Shown here one piece after another: positions 27,361 through 36,900 of a stretch of DNA of 64,000 nucleotides. The notes beneath the pieces were generated by a model. That model saw only the letters and a program-made list of their open reading frames with translations. It did not search any database and was not told the origin of the DNA. Every line of letters begins with the position of its first letter. Position 1 is the stretch's first letter. This DNA is from Prauserella muralis (lineage in GTDB: Bacteria > Actinomycetota > Actinomycetes > Mycobacteriales > Pseudonocardiaceae). A program made the position numbers and the translations under genes. The stretch is taken from positions 124,001-188,000 of the forward strand of contig NZ_MASW01000002.1 of NCBI RefSeq assembly GCF_003202285.1, given 5' to 3'.

Positions 27361-27385
27361 CGTGTCTCCTCCGGTTGTTGTCGGG

Positions 27386-28012
27386 TCATCGCAGGTCGAG
27401 CACCCGCCCGGCCACGACGAGCCGCGTGGTGTGCGCGTGGGCCGCCACGGCCGTGTTGAGCGAGCCCAGGACGTCGCGGAAGATGCGCCCGGACACGGTG
27501 GGCGGGACGACGCCGCTGCCGACCTCGTTGCTCACGGCCACCACGGGTCCCGGCGTGGCCTGCCAGACGTCGACGAAGGCCTGCAGCCGCTCGTCGACGC
27601 GCTCCTGCCAGCCCTCTTCCTGCTGCCAGGCGCCGACCTCGTCGAGCACCCTGCTCACCCAGGTGCCGAGGCAGTCGACGAGCATCGGCGCCCGCGTCTC
27701 GCGCAGTGTCGTGGTGAGGTCCGCGGTCTCCACGGTCCGCCAGTGCGCGGGTCTGCGCGCGCGGTGGGCGGCCACGCGCGCCGCCCATTCGGGGTCGTCG
27801 TCGCTGGGCGGCAGGCCCGCGGCGACGTAGACGACGTGGTTGTAGCGAGCCATCAGCTGCTCGGCGTGCCTGGACTTGCCGGAGCGGACCCCGCCCAGGA
27901 TCAGGACCCGGCCGCCCGCCTGGGGACCGCGGCCATACCTGCGCAGCAGCGAGGCCCCGGCCTCCAGGCGGGCGGCCACGGCCTCGGCCAGGCGCCTGGT
28001 GTTGTCATTCAT
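27386..28012 (-). CDS. cobU: Adenosylcobinamide kinase/guanylyltransferase CobU (CobP)
   Basis: Phosphorylates adenosylcobinamide and transfers GMP to it. 208 residues. P-loop LILGGVRSGKSRHAEQL, then YVAAGLPPSDDDPEWAAR, LVDCLGTWVSRVLDE and VSNEVGSGVVPP are all typical. The N-terminus is extended by about 33 residues ahead of the P-loop. ATG 28012 is favoured over ATG 28021 by spacing from GGGAAAG. First gene of cobU-cobT-cobS, divergent from cobD across 36 bp. Confidence 0.94.
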   Translation of the reverse strand: MNDNTRRLAEAVAARLEAGASLLRRYGRGPQAGGRVLILGGVRSGKSRHAEQLMARYNHVVYVAAGLPPSDDDPEWAARVAAHRARRPAHWRTVETADLTTTLRETRAPMLVDCLGTWVSRVLDEVGAWQQEEGWQERVDERLQAFVDVWQATPGPVVAVSNEVGSGVVPPTVSGRIFRDVLGSLNTAVAAHAHTTRLVVAGRVLDLR

Positions 28013-28048
28013 GGTCGGCATTCTTTCCCACCGGCTAGGGTTCGCGCT

Positions 28049-28984
28049 GTGGTCTGTTCCCAACGTGTGACCGCGGCCGGAGTCGTCGCAGGTTACGCGG
28101 TCGACGCGGTGTTCGGTGATCCACGCCGCGGCCATCCGGTGGCCTGGTTCGGCCAGGCGGCGGGTGCGCTGGAGCGGCGCATGTGGGCCGACTCGCGCGG
28201 CCGGGGAGCCCTCTACACGGGGCTGTGCGTGGGCGCGGCCGCCGGTGCGGGCGCGCTCGTGCAGCGGGCGACGCGGACCCGGCCGCTGGCGCGCTTCGCC
28301 GCCACGACCGCCGCGACCTGGGTCGTGCTGGGCGGGCGCGGGCTCGCCGCCGAGGGCGAGGCGATGGCCGGTCTGCTCGATGCGGGCGATGTCCCCGGCG
28401 CCAGGGCAAGGCTGCCGCACCTGTGCGGCCGCGACGCGACCACGCTCGACGCGGACGGGCTGGCCAGAGCCGCCACCGAGTCGATCGCCGAGAACACCTC
28501 CGACGCCGTGGTCGCCCCGCTGGTGTGGGGCGGGCTGGCCGGACTGCCCGGGCTGCTCGGCTACCGCGCGCTGAACACCCTCGACGCGATGGTGGGGCAC
28601 CGGTCGCCGCGGCACGCGCGGTTCGGCTGGGCCGCGGCCCGCGCCGACGACCTCGCCAACCTGGTGCCCGCACGCCTGAGCGCGATGGCGGCCTCGGCCG
28701 CCGCCCCGCTGGTGGGTGGCCGCCCCTCCCGCGCGCTGCGGGCGTGGCGGCGGGACGCGGGCCACCACCCGAGCCCGAACGCCGGGCCGGTGGAGGCTGC
28801 GTTCGCCGGTGCGCTCGGCGTCCGGCTCGGCGGCGTGAACACCTACGGCGGCCGCGTCGAGAACCGGGGCATGCTCGGCGACGGCCCGGCACCGGGCCCC
28901 GCGGATCTGCGCCGGTCGGTGCGGCTGTCGCGGCTGGTGGGCCTGGCCGCGCTCGCGGTGAGCGCCGTGGCCGCCTATCGCTGA
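28049..28984 (+). CDS. cobD: Adenosylcobinamide-phosphate synthase CobD (CbiB)
   Basis: An integral membrane protein that attaches aminopropanol (phosphate) to adenosylcobyric acid. 311 residues. Diagnostic segments: GYAVDAVFGDPRRGHPVAWFG, LPHLCGRDATTLDADGLARA, ATESIAENTSDAVVAPL and NTYGGRVENRGMLGDG. Start GTG 28049. Its 3' end overlaps the convergent cbtA stop by 10 bp. Confidence 0.95.
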   Translation: MVCSQRVTAAGVVAGYAVDAVFGDPRRGHPVAWFGQAAGALERRMWADSRGRGALYTGLCVGAAAGAGALVQRATRTRPLARFAATTAATWVVLGGRGLAAEGEAMAGLLDAGDVPGARARLPHLCGRDATTLDADGLARAATESIAENTSDAVVAPLVWGGLAGLPGLLGYRALNTLDAMVGHRSPRHARFGWAAARADDLANLVPARLSAMAASAAAPLVGGRPSRALRAWRRDAGHHPSPNAGPVEAAFAGALGVRLGGVNTYGGRVENRGMLGDGPAPGPADLRRSVRLSRLVGLAALAVSAVAAYR

Positions 28985-29733
28985 CCTGCCAGGCCGGCCG
29001 GTGCCGTTGGCGCGGTGTCCCCGGCACGCAAGGCCCGCTCGGCGAACGCGCCGAACAGCAGCCCCAGCGACGTCCACAGCACCAGCTGCGTCGCCAGCGA
29101 GGCCAGGCGGAAGTCCCACAGCACCGAGCCGGGGAACTCCGGGGGCACCTCGTCGACCACCGGCAGCAACGCGGCGGCCACCGCCGCGGCCACCACGTAG
29201 CCGCCCGCGGCGAGCAGCCCGCCCCACCACGCGCCGAGGCGGTCGGCCAGCGCCCGGCCCGCGACAGCGGCGACGATGCCGAGCGCCAGCGACAGCGCCA
29301 CGAACCCGAAGTACAGCGACGTGCGGTCGCCGATGGTTCCCGGCTGGCCCACCGCGGGCGGGTTCGCCGGATACTTCAGGAACGGCACCAGCACCACGAC
29401 CACGAAGGCACCCGCCGCCAGCAGCGCGGCGGTGAGCCGGGGACGCAGCGCGCCGAGCCTGCCGTGGACGAACGCGAACGCCACCGCGAACAGCCCGCCC
29501 ACCGCGACGCCGTACAGGCCGACTCCGGTGAGCAGCCCGACGGTGCGCTGCACGCCGCGGCTGACGACGGCCTCCTCGGCGCCGTGGCCGTGTTCGTGCG
29601 CACCCGGCCCGGCCTCTTCCAGTCCAATCGCGACATCGACGGACGGCTCACCGACGACGTAGGCGAACACCGTCGCGAGCGCACCGGCGATCAGGCCCGC
29701 GAGCAACCCGCGGACCAGCACGGTCCTCATCAT
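28975..29733 (-). CDS. cbtA: Cobalt transporter subunit CbtA
   Basis: A 252-residue membrane protein with about six hydrophobic helices. The N-terminus MMRTVLVRGLLAGLIAGALA and the first extracytoplasmic loop with a His cluster (HEHGHGAEE) identify the CbtA family of predicted B12-regulated cobalt transporters. Two adjacent ATGs (29733, 29730) are possible starts. It follows cbtB by 16 bp and is covered by the same cobalamin riboswitch. It supplies the cobalt used by CobN. Confidence 0.9.
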   Translation of the reverse strand: MMRTVLVRGLLAGLIAGALATVFAYVVGEPSVDVAIGLEEAGPGAHEHGHGAEEAVVSRGVQRTVGLLTGVGLYGVAVGGLFAVAFAFVHGRLGALRPRLTAALLAAGAFVVVVLVPFLKYPANPPAVGQPGTIGDRTSLYFGFVALSLALGIVAAVAGRALADRLGAWWGGLLAAGGYVVAAAVAAALLPVVDEVPPEFPGSVLWDFRLASLATQLVLWTSLGLLFGAFAERALRAGDTAPTAPAGLAGQR

Positions 29734-29749
29734 CGTCTCGTGCCCTGCG

Positions 29750-29965
29750 TCAGTGGCAGGGGAAGGCGAGCAGGTGCCTGCCGTCGTGCACGAACTCGTG
29801 CACAAGGCCGTTGGTCGACAGCAGTTCGACGGCACCGGCCTCCGTGCTGACGAAGAACAGCACCACCAGGGCGAGCACGCCGGCGAAGACCGCCCACGGG
29901 GCGATCTCCCGCAGCGGAATGCGGAGCGGAACGGGATGCGGGGTGGCGATGCTCGCCTGCGACAT
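29750..29965 (-). CDS. cbtB: Cobalt transporter subunit CbtB
   Basis: A 71-residue single-helix membrane protein. One hydrophobic segment (WAVFAGVLALVVLFFVS) is followed by the family's C-terminal metal-binding tail HEFVHDGRHLLAFPCH with four histidines and a cysteine. ATG 29965 has GAGGAGG upstream. First gene of cbtB-cbtA; the leader is a cobalamin riboswitch. Confidence 0.92.
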   Translation of the reverse strand: MSQASIATPHPVPLRIPLREIAPWAVFAGVLALVVLFFVSTEAGAVELLSTNGLVHEFVHDGRHLLAFPCH

Positions 29966-29971
29966 CGAAAA

Positions 29972-30118
29972 CCTCCTCGGGCTTGGCGCGGCCCTTCGTG
30001 GAACGGTTGCGATGGCGGCGGGTCTGACTCCCGAGTGGACTCGGTTACAGTGGCGCGACCGTGCGGATTCTCACCGGCTTCCGGCCGCCATCGCGCAGCC
30101 TGTCGAGACTAAGTTCGC
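29972..30118 (-). promoter_or_regulatory. Cobalamin riboswitch upstream of cbtB-cbtA
   Basis: On the minus strand the core reads GGAAGCCGGTGAGAATCC, the B12 box GGTCGCGCCACTGTAA, then CCGAGTCCACTCGG (a stem-loop) and GAGTCAGAC. A strong closing stem pairs GCGATGGCGGC (30084-30094) with GCCGCCATCGC (30008-30018). The aptamer ends about 40 nt before the cbtB start, and GAGGAGG lies at the end of the leader. Expected behaviour is repression of cobalt uptake when adenosylcobalamin is plentiful. Confidence 0.92.
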
Positions 30119-30131
30119 AGGCTCACCGCTG

Positions 30132-31997
30132 TCAACGGCGCCGTGCTGTGAGGAACTCCTCCGGACGCAGTGCCCGGGACACGATGCGGGTGTCGCCGAT
30201 CCAGCCGTAGAAGCCCTGCCCGTACTGCTCGTTGAACTGGGTGCCGCCGAGAGCGAACGGTTTGCCCAGCGTGCTGATGCCGCGGGAGTACTCCGCCGCG
30301 TTGCGCGCGATGCGCGAGCCGTCCACGTAGAGCACGGTCCGCCTGCCGTCGTTGACGACGGCCAGGTGCATCCACCGGCCCACCGGCACCGCGTGGCTCC
30401 ACGACGTCGGGTCGGCGTCCACCGGCACCGGGTAGACGACGAACTGCAGGAACCGTTCGGGGGAGAGGTTCAGGCTGCACGTCGGTTCGTCGGCCGACCA
30501 CCCGCTGAACTTCCCGGCGTCGCGGGCCTTGCCCTCCCAGCTGAGAATCCCCATCCAGGCGTGGTCACCCTCGAACGGCTCGGGCAGCTTGACGAACGTC
30601 TCGATGGTGTAGCCGGACTCGAAACGCATGCTGTTCAGCGGCGCGTTCGCCCCGGTGCGCAGCACCGCGCCCCGGTCGGGGCTCTTGCCGCCGTCGAAGC
30701 GCAGGCTCGCGTGCGCGGGCTGGGCGTCGTGGTGCTCGGCCGACCAGGTGAGCACCTCGGGCGCGCTGTCGTGCAGGCGCTGTGCCCGCAGGTCGTTGCC
30801 GTTGCCGGTGAGGTCGCGTGCCACGGTCCCCGGCGCGATCACCCTGCCGTCGGTGCCCGCCTCGCCGAGTCCCGCGCCGTCGAAGCGCCAGTACGCCACC
30901 GTGCCGCGCGGCATCACGGCGCTCGCCGGGCGCGGCGGCGGTACCACCACGGGCGCGAAGCCGGCGAACCGCTCGGCGAAGTCGATGCTCACGCTGAAGT
31001 GGTCGACGTCGCTGGTGAGCTCCACCGTCTCCGCCTCGAGGGGCGTGCGCCGGTGCTCCTTCTTGCCCAGCAGCCACGGCGAGAACGTCTCGACGTCGAT
31101 GGCGCCGCGCACCAGGTCGAACGAGTACGTCCGCAGCATGCCCGCACCGCCGTAGTAGCGGTCCTGGTAGTTGGTGATGTGCAGGTGGACGGGGTTGCCC
31201 GCGTCGTTGGTGAGGGTGGTGCGCCCTGGCGGCCAGTAGTGCCCGCCGAGGGCAAGAAAGATCTGGTCGTGCCCGCGGATGACCCCGTCCCACAGCCGCT
31301 GTCCGTGGCCGGACAGGTGCGCGTGCCCGTCGTCGTCGGCCCACACGAGATCGTGCGTGGTGAGGATCGCCGGCAGCTCCGGGTGCTGGGCCAGCACGCC
31401 GCGGGTCCACGCGAGGCCCGCGTCGGAGACCCGCCAGTCGAGCGCGAGCAGCAGCCACGAACGGCCGCCCGCGGTGAAGACGTGGTAGCTGTTGTAGCCG
31501 TCCGGCGAGGATCCCCGGTAGGTGCGCATCCGCGCGAACCGGCTGGGGCCGAACGTGCGCAGGTAGGGCGTGTCACCACGCTGGTCGTCGCCGGAGACGT
31601 CGTGGTTGCCGCCGAGGACGCTGTAGGGCAGCTTGCCGTGCACCGCCCGGAAGACGGTGTCGGCCGTGCGCATCTCGGCCTCGGTGCCGTGCTCGGTGAC
31701 GTCGCCGAGGTGGGCCAGGAACACGGTGTTGGAGCGGCCCTGGTTGCGCACGACGTAGTTCAGCGTGTCGCGGACCGGTTCGGGGTCGGAGCCGCCCTCG
31801 TCGATGAGGTACTGGGTGTCCGGCAGCACGGCGAGGGTGAACCGCGGGCTGTCGGTGTCGGCGCGGCCTCCGATGGTGGCGGCCGCCGCGCCCGGGGTGC
31901 CCAGTGTCGAGGCGGCGGCGACGGCCGCCGGGGTGCCGACCGCGGCCTGCAGTACCAGGCGGCGGCGGACGTGACGGGGTTCGGGGGAGTTGTCCAC
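30132..31997 (-). CDS. Tat-exported metallophosphoesterase with C-terminal LamG-like domain
   Basis: A 621-residue secreted protein. The N-terminus has a twin-arginine signal (RRRLVLQAAVG, Ala-rich to about residue 40). The calcineurin-like phosphoesterase domain (about 50-320) shows PDTQYLID, LGDVTEHG, GGNHDVSG and TTHDLVWADDDGHAH with the metal-binding Asp/His/Asn residues. From about residue 380 to the end there is a concanavalin-like LamG/jelly-roll domain (YTIETFVKLPEPF, RTVLYVDGSRIARN). Probable extracellular phosphodiesterase or phosphatase with a glycan-binding module. Start GTG 31997; an 8-bp perfect inverted repeat (CCGCCAGC) lies just upstream at 32000-32027. Confidence 0.86.
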   Translation of the reverse strand: MDNSPEPRHVRRRLVLQAAVGTPAAVAAASTLGTPGAAAATIGGRADTDSPRFTLAVLPDTQYLIDEGGSDPEPVRDTLNYVVRNQGRSNTVFLAHLGDVTEHGTEAEMRTADTVFRAVHGKLPYSVLGGNHDVSGDDQRGDTPYLRTFGPSRFARMRTYRGSSPDGYNSYHVFTAGGRSWLLLALDWRVSDAGLAWTRGVLAQHPELPAILTTHDLVWADDDGHAHLSGHGQRLWDGVIRGHDQIFLALGGHYWPPGRTTLTNDAGNPVHLHITNYQDRYYGGAGMLRTYSFDLVRGAIDVETFSPWLLGKKEHRRTPLEAETVELTSDVDHFSVSIDFAERFAGFAPVVVPPPRPASAVMPRGTVAYWRFDGAGLGEAGTDGRVIAPGTVARDLTGNGNDLRAQRLHDSAPEVLTWSAEHHDAQPAHASLRFDGGKSPDRGAVLRTGANAPLNSMRFESGYTIETFVKLPEPFEGDHAWMGILSWEGKARDAGKFSGWSADEPTCSLNLSPERFLQFVVYPVPVDADPTSWSHAVPVGRWMHLAVVNDGRRTVLYVDGSRIARNAAEYSRGISTLGKPFALGGTQFNEQYGQGFYGWIGDTRIVSRALRPEEFLTARRR

Positions 31998-32206
31998 GGC
32001 CGCCAGCTTCCGTCGCGGTGCTGGCGGTCCGGTGACCGATGGCGGAACGGTGCGCCACGAACGGGTGATCATCCGGGGCTCGGGAAACCGGGCCGCCGGG
32101 CCGGGCGACCTGGTCTGGAGCCGGAGCACACCGGCGCGGTCCGCCCGAGGGCCCACCGCCCCGGTGTCCGCCGGCCCACCCCGTCATGCCACACCAAGGA
32201 GGACCG

Positions 32207-32395
32207 ATGGCCCAGCACATCGCGACATTCTGCGGCAACTGCAACTGCGGCTGCCCCGAGCTCTTCCTCGACCACGACGCGCCCGAGGACAAGCGCGTGG
32301 TGCTCACCGACGACTTCGGCCAGCGCGTCCAGCTGAGCGTCGAGCAGTGGCACGCCATCGCCGCCGCCGTCAAGGACGGCACCGTCACCGTGTGA
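32207..32395 (+). CDS. Small Cys-rich protein with FCGNCNCGCP motif
   Basis: A 62-residue acidic protein. ATG 32207 follows an optimal AAGGAGG at 32194-32200. The N-terminus holds four cysteines in FCGNCNCGCPELF (residues 8-20), and the rest is a compact helical-looking tail (VVLTDDFGQRVQLSVEQWHA). No signal peptide. It resembles small conserved actinobacterial proteins I cannot name. The C-x2-C-x-C-x-C set could bind a metal or Fe-S cluster, or be modified as in ribosomally made peptides, but no maturase gene is adjacent. Neighbours are a divergent exported phosphoesterase (209 bp away) and convergent gltD. Confidence 0.8.
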   Translation: MAQHIATFCGNCNCGCPELFLDHDAPEDKRVVLTDDFGQRVQLSVEQWHAIAAAVKDGTVTV

Positions 32396-32402
32396 CCCCG
32401 GC

Positions 32403-32452
32403 GACGCGAGCGGCCAACACGTCCGCTGCCGGGCGTGTTGGCCGTCCGCGTC
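32403..32452. terminator. Bidirectional terminator hairpin between the Cys-rich gene and gltD
   Basis: Arms at 32403-32421 and 32434-32452 pair over 17 of 19 positions (inner CGGCCAACACG with CGTGTTGGCCG, outer GACGCG with CGCGTC) around a 12-nt loop. It lies in the 86-bp gap between two convergent genes. The half-arm CGTGTTGGCCGTCC also occurs at 18105-18118 after cbiD without its partner. Confidence 0.7.
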
Positions 32453-32481
32453 GGTGTGGTGGCCTGCCGCGGTGCCGGCGG

Positions 32482-33933
32482 CTACGCGATCGGGCGGTCC
32501 GTGGGCGCGATCGGCGCCGGGAGGACGTCGCGGCCGGTGAGGTAGGCGTCGACGCCCGCCGCCGCGGAGCGGCCCTCCGCGATCGCCCACACGATGAGCG
32601 ACTGGCCGCGGCCCATGTCGCCCGCCACGAACACCTTGTCCAGGCTCGTCTTGTACGTCCCGTCGCGGGCGACGTTGCCCCGCTGGTCGAGCTCCACGCC
32701 GAGCTGGTCGAGCAGGCCCTCCCGCTCCGGGCCGACGAAGCCCATCGCCAGCAGCGCCAGCTGCGCGGGCAGCTCGCGCTCCGTGCCCTCCACGGGCACG
32801 AACCTGCCGCCCTCGTTGCGCACCTCGACCAGCTTCAGCGCCCGCAGGTGGCCGTTCTCGTCGGCGAGGAACTCCTGCGTATTCACCGAGTACAGGCGCT
32901 CACCGCCCTCCTCGTGCGCCGAGGACACCCGGTAGATCATCGGGTACATCGGCCACGGGTGAGCGTCCGAACGCGACTCCGGCGGCCTCGGCATGATCTC
33001 CAGCTGGGTCACCGAACGGGCACCCTGCCGGTGCGCGGTGCCGACACAGTCGGCGCCCGTGTCCCCGCCGCCGATCACGACGACGTCCTTGCCGTTCGCG
33101 TCGATCGGCGGGGAGTCGAGCTTGCCGCTGGCGACGCGGTTGGCGTAGGGCAGGTACTGCATCGCCTGGTACACGCCCTCGACGTCGCGGCCCGGCGCGG
33201 GCAGGTCGCGCCACGCCGTCGCACCGCCCGCCAGCACCACCGCGTCGTAGTCGGCCAGCAGCTGCTCCGCCGTGACGTCCACGCCGACGTTGACGCCTGC
33301 CCGGAACTCCGTGCCCTCGGCCCGCATCTGCTCCAGCCGCCGGTCCAGCCGGTGCTTCTCCATCTTGAACTCGGGGATGCCGTAGCGCAGCAGCCCGCCG
33401 ATGGCGTCCGCCCGCTCGAACACCACCACGTCGTGGCCCGCGCGCGTCAGCTGCTGCGCCGCCGCCAGCCCCGAGGGCCCGGAACCCACGACCGCGACCT
33501 TCTTGCCGGTCCTGGTCGTCGGCGGCTGCGGCTTGACCCAGCCCTCCTCGAAGGCGCGGTCGATGATCGAGATCTCGACGCGCTTGATGGTCACCGGGTC
33601 GTCGTTGATACCCAGCACGCACGCCGTCTCGCACGGCGCGGGGCACAGCGTCCCGGTGAACTCCGGGAAGTTGTTCGTGGCGTGCAGCCGCTCGATGGCG
33701 TCCTGCCAGTCCTCGCGCCACACCAGCGTGTTCCACTCCGGGATCAGGTTGCCGAGCGGGCAGCCCTGATGGCAGAACGGGATGCCGCAGTCCATGCAGC
33801 GGCCCGCCTGCTGCTCCAGCTTCGAGCGCTCGAAGTCCTCGTAGACCTCACGCCAGTCCCTGATCCGGATGTCCACCGGGCGAGACTTCGGCGTCTCCCG
33901 GGGAGTGGTCAGGAAACCCTTCGGGTCAGCCAT
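32482..33933 (-). CDS. gltD: Glutamate synthase small subunit GltD
   Basis: The NADPH-oxidising beta subunit of GOGAT; passes electrons through Fe-S clusters and FAD to the large subunit. 483 residues. Cysteine clusters [19 protein letters not shown] and [15 protein letters not shown] lie in the N-terminal 120 residues, followed by FAD motif [17 protein letters not shown] and NADPH motif [17 protein letters not shown] 33933 overlaps the gltB stop by 8 nt, so the pair is coupled. Confidence 0.97.
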   Translation of the reverse strand: MADPKGFLTTPRETPKSRPVDIRIRDWREVYEDFERSKLEQQAGRCMDCGIPFCHQGCPLGNLIPEWNTLVWREDWQDAIERLHATNNFPEFTGTLCPAPCETACVLGINDDPVTIKRVEISIIDRAFEEGWVKPQPPTTRTGKKVAVVGSGPSGLAAAQQLTRAGHDVVVFERADAIGGLLRYGIPEFKMEKHRLDRRLEQMRAEGTEFRAGVNVGVDVTAEQLLADYDAVVLAGGATAWRDLPAPGRDVEGVYQAMQYLPYANRVASGKLDSPPIDANGKDVVVIGGGDTGADCVGTAHRQGARSVTQLEIMPRPPESRSDAHPWPMYPMIYRVSSAHEEGGERLYSVNTQEFLADENGHLRALKLVEVRNEGGRFVPVEGTERELPAQLALLAMGFVGPEREGLLDQLGVELDQRGNVARDGTYKTSLDKVFVAGDMGRGQSLIVWAIAEGRSAAAGVDAYLTGRDVLPAPIAPTDRPIA

Positions 33934-36900
33934 GCGCTGCCTCCATGATCGCCTCGTTCACATCACGCCCGTCCCGCTCGGCGGCGGCCTGCGCCTGCAG
34001 GACGCGCTTGTAGTCCTTGGGCATGACCTTCGCGAACCGCGTCAGCGCCAGCTCCCAGTCGGTGAGCAGCGCCCGCGCCACCGCCGACTCCGTCTCGGCG
34101 TAGTGCCGCTCGACGGCTTCCCGCAGGAACGCGGCGTCCGCGTCGTCCAGTTCGTCCAGGTCCACCATCTCGCGGTTGACCCGGCCCAGCGTCAGGTCGA
34201 GCACGTAGGCGATGCCGCCCGACATGCCCGCGGCGAAGTTGCGGCCGGTCGGGCCGAGCACCACCACGCGCCCGCCGGTCATGTACTCGCAGCCGTGGTC
34301 GCCCACGCCCTCGACGACCGCCAGCGCACCGGAGTTGCGGACGCAGAACCGCTCACCGACCTTGCCGCGCAGGAAGATCTCCCCGCCCGTGGCGCCGTAG
34401 CAGATCACGTTGCCCGCGATGATGTGCTCCTCGGCGGCGAAGCCGGCCTCCTTCGGCGGTCGCACCACGATCCGCCCACCGGAAAGGCCCTTGCCGACGT
34501 AGTCGTTGGCGTCGCCGAACAGCCGCAGCGTGATGCCCTTCGGGACGAAGGCGCCGAACGACTGGCCCGCCGTGCCGGTGAAGGTGATGTCGATGGTGTC
34601 GTCGGGCAGGCCCTCGCCGCCCCAGCGCTTGGTGAGCTCGGAGCCGAGCATGGTGCCCACGGTGCGGTTGACGTTGCGCACCGGCAGCTCCAGCCGCACC
34701 TTGTCGCCCGAGGACAGGGCGCCCTCCGCCAGTTGGATGAGCGTGTTGTCCAGCGCCTTGTCCAGACCGTGGTCCTGCGCCACCACCTGGTGCCGCGAGG
34801 CCCTCGGCTCCAGCTCGGGCACGTGGAAGATCGGCGAGAGGTCCAGACCCGACGCCTTCCAGTGCTCCACGGCCTTGCGGGTGTCGAGCAGCTCGGCATG
34901 GCCCACCGCCTCGGCGACCGAGCGGAAGCCCAGCCGCGCCAGGTACTCGCGCACCTCCTGCGCGACGAACTCGAAGAAGTTCACCACGTAGTCGGCCTTG
35001 CCGTTGAACTTCTCGCGCAGCTTCGGGTTCTGCGTTGCCACGCCCACCGGACAGGTGTCGAGGTGGCAGACCCGCATCATGATGCAGCCCGAGACCACCA
35101 GCGGCGCGGTGGCGAAGCCGAACTCCTCGGCGCCGAGCAGGGCCGCGATGACGACGTCCCGGCCGGTCTTGAGCTGGCCGTCGGTCTGCACCACGATCCG
35201 GTCGCGCAGCCGGTTGGCCAGCAGCGTCTGCTGCGTCTCGGCAAGGCCCAGCTCCCACGGCCCGCCCGCGTGCTTGATCGACGACAGCGGCGAGGCGCCG
35301 GTGCCGCCGTCGTGCCCGGAGATCAGCACCACGTCCGCGTGTGCCTTGGACACACCGGCGGCGACGGTGCCGACGCCGACCTCGGACACCAGCTTCACGT
35401 GGATGCGGGCGGCCGGGTTGGCGTTCTTCAGGTCGTGGATGAGCTGCGCCAGGTCCTCGATCGAGTAGATGTCGTGGTGCGGCGGGGGCGAGATCAGGCC
35501 CACGCCCGGCGTGGAGTGCCGGGTCTTGGCGATCCACGGGTACACCTTGCCGCCGGGCAGCTGGCCACCCTCGCCGGGCTTGGCGCCCTGCGCCATCTTG
35601 ATCTGGATGTCGTCGGCGTTGACCAGGTACTCGCTGGTGACCCCGAACCGTCCACTCGCGACCTGCTTGATCGCGCTGCGCCGCTCCGGGTCGTAGAGCC
35701 GCTCCGGGTCCTCCCCACCCTCACCGGTGTTCGACTTGCCGTGCAGGCGGTTCATCGCGATCGCCAGCGTCTCGTGCGCCTCCGCCGAGATGGAGCCGTA
35801 GGAGATGGCGCCGGTGGCGAACCGCTTGACGATCTCCGAGACCGGCTCGACCTCCTCGATCGGCACCGGCGGGCGCTCGCCCTCCTTGAGGTCGAACAGC
35901 CCGCGCAGCGTCATCAGCCGCTCGGCCTGGTCGTCGACCGCCTGGGTGTACTCCTTGAAGATGTCGTACTTGCCGCTGCGGGTGGAGTGCTGCAGCTTGA
36001 ACACCGTCTGCGGGTTGAACAGGTGCGGCTCGCCCTCCCGCCGCCACTGGTAGTCGCCGCCGGTCTCCAGCTCGCGGTGGTTGGCGTGGAAGCCGTCCGA
36101 GGGGAACGCCTTCCTGTGCCGCTCGGCGACCTCCCTGGCCAGCACGTCGAAACCGATGCCGCCGAGGCGCGACGTCGTGCCCGTGAAGCAGGTCTCGATG
36201 ACCTCCTCGCCGAGCCCGATCGCCTCGAAGATCTGCGCGCCCGTGTACGAGGCCACCGTCGAGACGCCCATCTTGGACATCGTCTTGCGCACGCCCTTGC
36301 CGAGCGCCTTGATGAGGTTGCGGGTGGCCTCCTTGGCGGTCACGCCCGGGATGCGGCCCTGCTCGGCCAGCTCCTCCACGGTCGCCATCGCCATGTAGGG
36401 GTTCACCGCGGCCGCGCCGTAGCCGATGAGCAGCGCGATGTGGTGCACCTCGCGGGCGTCGCCGGACTCGACCACGAGCCCCACCTGGGTGCGGCTCTTC
36501 TCGCGGACCAGGTGATGGTGCACGGCACCGGTGAGCAGCAGCGACGGAATCGCCGCCCGGCCGGCGTCCACGCCGCGGTCGGAGAGCACGATCAGCCGCG
36601 CCCCGCCCGCGATGGCCTCGCTCACCTCGGCGCGGATCTCGTCGAGGCGGGCCAGCAACGCCGCGCCGCCGCCCGCGACCTCGTACGTGCCGTGCACCGT
36701 GTACGCCTGGAACTCCGGCAGGTCGCCGTCGTCGTTGACGTGCACCAGCTTCGCCAGCTCGTCGTTGTCCAGCACCGGGAACGGCAGCACGATCTTGCGG
36801 CAATGCTCCGGCCCGGCTTCCAGCAGGTTGGGCTCGCTGCCGAGCTGCGTGCCCAGCGCGGTCACCAGCTCCTCGCGGATCGCGTCGAGCGGCGGGTTGG

